Assembly: GCA_017525525.1 (NCBI GenBank)
Contig: JAFXSQ010000060.1
Coordinates: 1 to 43,054 of the forward strand
Reading direction: 5' to 3'
Source: Lachnospiraceae bacterium
GTDB lineage: Bacteria; Bacillota; Clostridia; Lachnospirales; Lachnospiraceae
DNA: 43,054 bases
How positions within the stretch are numbered: the stretch's first letter is position 1; each line of letters opens with the position of its first letter. The notes below the pieces were generated by a model. That model ran no database searches. It had not been told where the DNA came from and worked only from the letters and a program-made list of their open reading frames with translations. Positions 38,901 through 43,054 of the stretch are shown in pieces. The position numbers and the translations under genes are program-made.

Positions 38901-40775
38901 AAGGCAAAACCGAAACCAGTTTCCGGTCACGCCCTCCGAAAATGTATCGAAGTCCTCTCCGTTTGCTTCGGGTTTCACGCGCACAAGTCCCATATTGCTA
39001 TAGGTGCTTATCCATACACAGCCGGAGCTGTCCTTCATAATCGCTCTTATCCTGCATTTGTCTAATGCTTTAGTCAGTTTGTTCTCTATTTGTCTATCGT
39101 GTTCGACATCTATCAGTCCGAGCCCCGTATCCATTCCCACATAGAGCGTGCTTTCATCAAGCAGAAGCGCATTTACGACTCCCTGCTCAAGCCCTGCCTT
39201 CTTGGAATAATCAATAAAAGGGTTCTCGGACATCTTCATTATGCCCTGCTTGGATGAAGAAAACCACGTATTGCCCTGATAATCGATTATAACATCCGAC
39301 CCCGCAGTATCAAAGCCTTCCCGCTCAACAAGGATTTCCTTCCCGCTTTCATCAATATGTATTATGCCCTTCGAACCGGTAGCAAGGAAGCCCTTGTTAT
39401 CCGGCGCAACGGTTATCTGATTGGCGTAGGAAAAACCGTCCGCCTTAATCTCCTTTTTTTGCTTTAATTCGCTGTCCGCATACTCCGTAAGAAAGAATAC
39501 GTTATCCGTTGTGCCTATCAGCATCCCCCCGTCGCTTTTCACTGCAACGGTCGTATAATCAAGTCCTTCCGTCTTACACTCTTCCTTTATAACTATACTG
39601 TCTCCGTCTGCCACGAAGAGCACGCCATCCTGTGTAACCCCCGTGATAAAACCCTCCGGCGTGGCCTTCAGAGAATATACACATCTGATTTCCTCATCCT
39701 CAATAACCGTGATGCCTCCCCCGGCTTCGAGCCTGCAAAGCTCCGATGCCGTGCTGATGTAAACAGCGCCCTGACCGTCCGCGCATATCGACCTGATCGA
39801 GTCCGACACGAGACCCACGGAAGTTGTATAGGCAGACACCTCCGACGTCAAAGGAGAATAACGGAATGCTCCACTGTCATTTGTCCCTATCCAGAGCATA
39901 CCCTCCCTGTCCACATAGAGCTCGGTAACATTGTTTATCCTCTCGTCCAGGTTCATCTTCTCAAAAGTGGAACCGTTATACCTGTAAAGTCCGGAGTATC
40001 CTCCCGCCCATATATATCCCTCGGGTGTCTGAGCCAAAGCATTTATTTCGGCGGAGGAAAGACCGTCATCAACTCCGTACAGTTTAAATGAGTGTTCCGC
40101 ATCATAATTCTCGGTGACATCAGCCTTTGCCGTACCTGCCCCCGGAAGAACAAGAGAGGTAAGCACCACCGCAAGAATAAGCTTTATGACAGCCTTATTA
40201 TCTCTGTTAACCTTTGTCTTTCGCATAACCTGAATTATAGCCATGGTTATAACTATACTCAGCGCCTTGTCCGGCATCTCAACCAGAAGCTCACCCGATA
40301 TACAGCAGACAGTCTTGAAGCTTATATATTCCGACATCATGGTAACCAAAGCATCACCCCAGGCGTTACCGGTAAAACCGTCGCTAAAGTAGAGATTAAG
40401 CGGTGTTGCGACTATCGTCATGACAAAACCCGCGAAAAGAGCCGTTGCGATCACTGAGAAAGACTCTATCTTTCTGTCTCTCGGAAAGAAGCGCCCCACC
40501 GCCAAGCCTCCTGCGATACTTACCAAAGCAAACCACAGGTGTCCGGGTGAATTAAAGCTCACTATAAGGTTCATGATCAGTCCGGAAAGCGCTCCCGCCA
40601 CAGGTCCCAAAAGAATCGCATTCAAAAATGTGCCGACAGAGTCAAGCCATATCGGCAGCTTCAGCTGAGCAGCAAGATAATACCCTCCCACATTGATAAG
40701 CGCGCCGAGAATTATCATGGCTATATTCTTAACATTTACCTGAAATGTCCACTTATTTTTCTCTTGTTTATCCAA
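35952..40775 (-). CDS. Giant hybrid sensor kinase: ECF-S-like membrane domain, two-component propeller, Y_Y_Y, HisKA, HATPase, REC, Hpt
   Basis: From a TTG start (40775; AAAGGCGG eight bases upstream) the protein has 1607 residues. Order: a multi-helix membrane domain (about 15-215) resembling ECF transporter S-components (INVGGYYLAAQLKLPIWLDS, LLGPVAGALSGLIMNL); a beta-propeller of sensor repeats (about 225-825: INALAQTPEGYIWAGGYSG, LYVDREGMLWIGTND); a Y_Y_Y-type domain (about 860-930); one membrane helix (about 940-960); HisKA with NMSHEIRTP (H998); HATPase with ADTGMGI and GTGLGMNI; REC (LVVDDND, D1296 in LVFLDHMMPDMDG); and Hpt with LVHSMKGSS (H1466). There is no DNA-binding domain, so output must pass through Hpt to other regulators such as the double-REC protein next to it. 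The ATG at 40835 lies inside a hairpin and is unlikely to be the start. Confidence 0.88.
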   Translation of the reverse strand: MDKQEKNKWTFQVNVKNIAMIILGALINVGGYYLAAQLKLPIWLDSVGTFLNAILLGPVAGALSGLIMNLIVSFNSPGHLWFALVSIAGGLAVGRFFPRDRKIESFSVIATALFAGFVMTIVATPLNLYFSDGFTGNAWGDALVTMMSEYISFKTVCCISGELLVEMPDKALSIVITMAIIQVMRKTKVNRDNKAVIKLILAVVLTSLVLPGAGTAKADVTENYDAEHSFKLYGVDDGLSSAEINALAQTPEGYIWAGGYSGLYRYNGSTFEKMNLDERINNVTELYVDREGMLWIGTNDSGAFRYSPLTSEVSAYTTSVGLVSDSIRSICADGQGAVYISTASELCRLEAGGGITVIEDEEIRCVYSLKATPEGFITGVTQDGVLFVADGDSIVIKEECKTEGLDYTTVAVKSDGGMLIGTTDNVFFLTEYADSELKQKKEIKADGFSYANQITVAPDNKGFLATGSKGIIHIDESGKEILVEREGFDTAGSDVIIDYQGNTWFSSSKQGIMKMSENPFIDYSKKAGLEQGVVNALLLDESTLYVGMDTGLGLIDVEHDRQIENKLTKALDKCRIRAIMKDSSGCVWISTYSNMGLVRVKPEANGEDFDTFSEGVTGNWFRFCLELSDGTVMIVTSDGLSFCKDGKVAYTMDADNGFAVPQILTAVETEDGSIMCGSDGEGVYIIKDGAVTGHIGQEEGLATQVVLKIVPARDGYIFVTSNGLYYRESNGHVRRLKSFPYNNNYDVQLMDGSRAWVTSSAGIYVAELDRLIADEDLETELLNRYRGFDTTLTANAWNIMDGDMYYLCCTDGVRRINTKTFDEMQDDFNIVLADVSTDGEKIKPVDGVYNIPSGKGRTVIRPAVLNYTTTNLMIRIEMEGKDDVDIKVHQTELSDLQFPNLSYGDYTLKISVIDELTGAQKKVSTFELHKDSELYERFYYKLYLVFVGGMLVAFLAWMFAKMGNMAVINRQYEQIREAKEEAELANQAKSRFLANMSHEIRTPINAVLGMDEMILRESSEPGIRGYAEDIYTAGNTLLSLINDILDSSKIESGKMEIVPVEYELATLIRDLVNMIQKRALDKDLLLVPEIDETLPSVLFGDDVRIRQVLTNMLTNAVKYTPEGTVWLRMSGKKEGNELLLHCEVADTGMGIKEEDLPKLFEAFQRIEEGRNRNIEGTGLGMNITTQLLSMMNSKLEVESEYGKGSRFWFDIRQGIVSDKPVGDPLVRESGAAEGYSYEGAFIAPDASVLVVDDNDMNRKVFRSLLKPLRMKISEAAGGREALMKAEAERYDLVFLDHMMPDMDGIETLHEMRKLAGYDAVPIYVLTANAVSGAKELYLEEGFDGFISKPIVSSKLEQAIRDALPPEKLKSYEPSDEYDGVTETISSSEDEEKARVLEKLPDVDGLDWEYAWLHIPYEDVLGLTINTFRETIDSQADKLDKMYADMCEAADDDSMQAALKEYRILVHSMKGSSAMLGIVPLAGMAKMLEYAARDKETERIKSLHGTFITEWRSYKEKLKGVFATEDEAENIEAKEAADEGMTLAMLAMLEQAMDDFDVDAADEVAGKLASYSYDKETAELIEKLVAAVKNLDQHEAFEITERIKAIIG

Positions 40776-40802
40776 AACGATATCCGCCTTTCTTATAGCG
40801 AA

Positions 40803-40841
40803 GGCGCTATACACCGTTTTTTTATGGCAGTGCATAGCGCC
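40803..40841 (-). terminator. Hairpin between the EAL gene and the hybrid kinase gene
   Basis: GGCGCTATACAC (40803-40814) pairs with GTGCATAGCGCC (40830-40841), one mismatch. It lies nine bases beyond the EAL stop codon. It has no good T run beyond it, so it may attenuate rather than end transcription. Confidence 0.5.
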
Positions 40842-40849
40842 GTATCGAT

Positions 40850-42823
40850 TTATACAAGTTTGGCCGAGAGCTTGAACTTGCCCTCATCAATTGCCGCAAG
40901 CACGTCCTCATAAGGCATGGGTTTCCCGTAGAAGTAGCCCTGAAGTCTTCCGCAGCCGGCATCGTGCAGGAAATCAACCGCATCCTTCGTCTCCACTCCC
41001 TCGGTCAGGGTCTTCATATCAAGTGATTTCGCAAGCTCCAGTATACTCTTAATTATCTTCCTTGAGTTCTGATTGCCTTCGAAATTCTTAAGGAATACCA
41101 TGTCTATCTTCAAAAGGTCAAAATCATAATCCTTGAGCACGTTCATGGATGAGTATCCCGATCCGAAATCATCAAGCCAGATGGTATAACCCTTCTCATG
41201 AAGTATATCCATCGTTTTCTTCAAAAGCTCAGGGTCATCCGACAAGGCGCTCTCAGTAATTTCAACATGCAGATAGTCACGCGGTATCCTGTACTTCTCA
41301 ACCAAAGCTTCAAGCTCTCCCACCACATCCATAAGCTCAAAGTCCAGTCTTGAAAAATTCAGTGAAACCGGAAATGCAGGCTTGCCCGCATCCATCGCCT
41401 CACGAAGCGTTCTGCACACGGTCTCGTAGATACATCTGTCAAGCTTGTGTATCTGACGACACTCCTCTAACACAGGGACAAACACTCCGGGTGAAAGGAA
41501 GCCCACCTCGGGATCTATCCATCTCGCAAGAGCCTCACAGCCGCAAAGCTCTCCGTCATCTGCCCATACCACCGGCTGGAACATAACCTTTATATATCCC
41601 TCCTTAACGGCACGGTCAATGTTGTTGAGAACATACTGCCTTAAGCGATAGCTCTTTGCCTTCTCATCATCATACTCCTCTATCAGCCTGTCTCCCTGAT
41701 TCTTAAGAAGGCCGCAGGCGAATCTCGCATGATTGATCTCAAGCTTGGGATCTGCATCTTTATCCTTCGGGCGGTAGGTTCCGGCCTTGAGTATAAGATA
41801 ACTCTCATTGCTGTATTTACTCTTTATCTTCTCATTCATGGCTTCAAGCTTCTTCTCAAAACCATCTGCACTTGTAAGCGCCGTAAAATGATCATCCGAG
41901 GTTCGCGCATAAGGCTCACCTTCAAAACTTTCGGCTATCAGCCTCCCGACATATCGGAGGAGCTCATTTCCTCCATCATAACCGTAACGGTCATTGTAGG
42001 TTCTGAAGCTGTCGATATTGAAGAACACATACATCAGCTCGTTTGTCTCAGGATTATGCTCTGTGATATACTCCTTTGCCAGCTCGTCAAACCTGTGGGT
42101 GTTCGGAAGTCCGGTCACCTCATCCGTTATAGTCATTATGTGCAGACTCTCCGACTTTAAGGCCTCACTGTGCCTCTGATGATAAATGCTGATTGCCACC
42201 ATGGATGCGGTTATAAAGAAGGTTATATAATTCGTCATATCCCCTTCGGTCATGGACAACTGATTTCCCGCTTTATCTACCGCCTGAGTATTGAGCATAT
42301 AATTGAATATAACCGCAATGGCCGAAAGCATAATAACTGAGATAAAAGGCCGCCAGATAAGAAGACAGGCCACATAAAGACACATCATAAGAAAACAGAT
42401 TATCATCCTTCCGCGAGAGAAATCGCTGATTGAAGTGATGATACCGAAATAAAGGCAAACGCCTGCGAAAATCGTAACCCAGATATCACTTGTAAACCTG
42501 AGTTTATGTATCTTTCCATTCACAAGAAGAAGCGCAAAAACAAGCATGGCGGTTGCCACGCCGAGAAGTATCCAGTACCTGTAGGTATACTGAAAAAACT
42601 CTCCTATGCTGTCACACTTAGGATCGTCAATTACGTATTTCTTTATGTAACGGATTATCATATTGATCTCAAGAAGAACAATAACAACAGACATGTAGAT
42701 TGCGCTTCTTGCATTGGCTTCCCGCATATGCTCCCTGACATAAGGGGAATTCTTGCAGAAGCCGAGACCTTCTGTCACCCACGAAAAAAACTTGTTTTCA
42801 GAACCCTTTTTATTCGTATCCAT
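40850..42823 (-). CDS. Membrane cyclic-di-GMP phosphodiesterase (degenerate GGDEF plus EAL)
   Basis: The 657-residue protein has an N-terminal membrane part with six or so helices (about 40-215) acting as sensor, a GGDEF-like domain (about 225-385), and an EAL domain (about 400-650). In the GGDEF domain the signature position reads RTSDDHF (307-313), so cyclase activity is probably lost; it may only bind nucleotide. The EAL domain keeps FQPVVW, CEALARW (E430), SLNFSRLDF, EITESAL, DDFGSGYSS, KIDMVFLK and TEGVET, so it should hydrolyse cyclic-di-GMP to pGpG. ATG with GAAGAGGCGTATT upstream and a promoter at 42868-42896. It is the first gene of the signalling block. Confidence 0.92.
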   Translation of the reverse strand: MDTNKKGSENKFFSWVTEGLGFCKNSPYVREHMREANARSAIYMSVVIVLLEINMIIRYIKKYVIDDPKCDSIGEFFQYTYRYWILLGVATAMLVFALLLVNGKIHKLRFTSDIWVTIFAGVCLYFGIITSISDFSRGRMIICFLMMCLYVACLLIWRPFISVIMLSAIAVIFNYMLNTQAVDKAGNQLSMTEGDMTNYITFFITASMVAISIYHQRHSEALKSESLHIMTITDEVTGLPNTHRFDELAKEYITEHNPETNELMYVFFNIDSFRTYNDRYGYDGGNELLRYVGRLIAESFEGEPYARTSDDHFTALTSADGFEKKLEAMNEKIKSKYSNESYLILKAGTYRPKDKDADPKLEINHARFACGLLKNQGDRLIEEYDDEKAKSYRLRQYVLNNIDRAVKEGYIKVMFQPVVWADDGELCGCEALARWIDPEVGFLSPGVFVPVLEECRQIHKLDRCIYETVCRTLREAMDAGKPAFPVSLNFSRLDFELMDVVGELEALVEKYRIPRDYLHVEITESALSDDPELLKKTMDILHEKGYTIWLDDFGSGYSSMNVLKDYDFDLLKIDMVFLKNFEGNQNSRKIIKSILELAKSLDMKTLTEGVETKDAVDFLHDAGCGRLQGYFYGKPMPYEDVLAAIDEGKFKLSAKLV

Positions 42824-42867
42824 AATACGCCTCTTCCCAAAAAACTTTCTGTTACTTCAATACATGA

Positions 42868-42896
42868 ATCTTATCATAAATCCATACTTTCTTCAA
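42868..42896 (-). promoter_or_regulatory. Promoter of the EAL gene
   Basis: On the minus strand TTGAAG (42896-42891), 17 bases, TAAGAT (42873-42868) with TGA before it (extended -10). It lies 45 bases ahead of the start codon. Confidence 0.6.
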
Positions 42897-42933
42897 CAAT
42901 AACAATCAATCACGACGAAGTAAACTTACTGTC

Positions 42934-43019
42934 AGTTGACAGAGGACAGAGTATCCCTGATAAGAAAAAACGAATTCAAGATGACCGCATTTTATCCCGT
43001 CTTCTCTTTTCTGTCAACT
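42934..43019. repeat. 10-bp inverted repeat at the right edge
   Basis: AGTTGACAGA (42934-42943) and TCTGTCAACT (43010-43019) are exact complements with 66 bases between them. The left copy also lies in a tight CTGTCA/TGACAG palindrome (42929-42942). No gene is visible in 42897-43054. It could be an operator for the EAL gene or for a gene beyond the edge. Confidence 0.4.
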
Positions 43020-43054
43020 TTACTATATATTGCTTATTCTTTCACGGATTGCAA

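Overview
The window looks like the chromosome of an anaerobic gut or rumen member of the Lachnospiraceae (Butyrivibrio/Roseburia-like Clostridia). This rests on established knowledge of the families seen: a putative group B [FeFe]-hydrogenase, a CD1871A-type 49-residue CXXC protein next to a polyferredoxin and a TlpA lipoprotein, a secreted membrane-anchored GH5 cellulase, a clostripain (C11) lipoprotein, GHKL/LytTR signalling and large hybrid sensor kinases. Most genes are on the minus strand. No rRNA, CRISPR array, insertion sequence or integrase is visible.

Layout. 1-1000: the start of a leftward phage head module (scaffold protein cut by the window edge, two tiny ORFs) and, beside it, a complete-looking type I toxin-antitoxin locus (28-residue toxin; antisense RNA with a perfect consensus promoter). 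1036-3191: tRNA-Thr(GGT) and recG. 3354-7545: an ATP-grasp protein, a stand-alone diaminobutyrate-type aminotransferase and the hydrogenase. 7599-10275: cellulase plus a membrane-anchored partner. 10503-14944: a methionine synthase operon, metF, a separate MetH activation-domain gene, and metH without that domain. 15098-15283: a tandem array of hairpins. 15437-19223: a YunG-SurE fusion and a redox group (84-residue membrane protein, polyferredoxin, CD1871A, TlpA).

19364-31969 is the least familiar part. It holds a LURP-one-like protein and a membrane protein, an AgrA/AgrC-like LytTR-GHKL pair on the plus strand, a four-gene operon (chaperone-like protein, tandem GNAT, a 1015-residue helical protein with a hydrophobic core region, another chaperone-like protein), a C11 protease lipoprotein, a second lipoprotein and a 128-residue protein. 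Two intergenic regions 11 kb apart (21113-21195 and 32076-32158) carry the same array of four GGCAC-type direct repeats with identical 20/18/20 spacing and identical distance to a leftward TTGAAA -35 box. This points to a small undescribed regulon, most simply controlled by the adjacent LytTR regulator.

32172-42823 is a phosphorelay and cyclic-di-GMP block: truncated REC-HD-GYP-Hpt, a deleted plus-strand sensor pseudogene, a mini-REC remnant, tatD, a double-REC protein, a 1.6-kilo-residue ECF-S/propeller/hybrid kinase, and a membrane EAL phosphodiesterase with a degenerate GGDEF domain.

Many intergenic gaps contain 60-235 bp elements made of nested inverted repeats. At least two families recur (A: 4447-4574 and 13904-14029; B: 21260-21430, 28384-28572, 35854-35916 and a probable remnant at 19239), and GAA-loop mini-hairpins are frequent in them. 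Family A shows a compensatory base-pair change, so the fold and not just the sequence seems to be kept.
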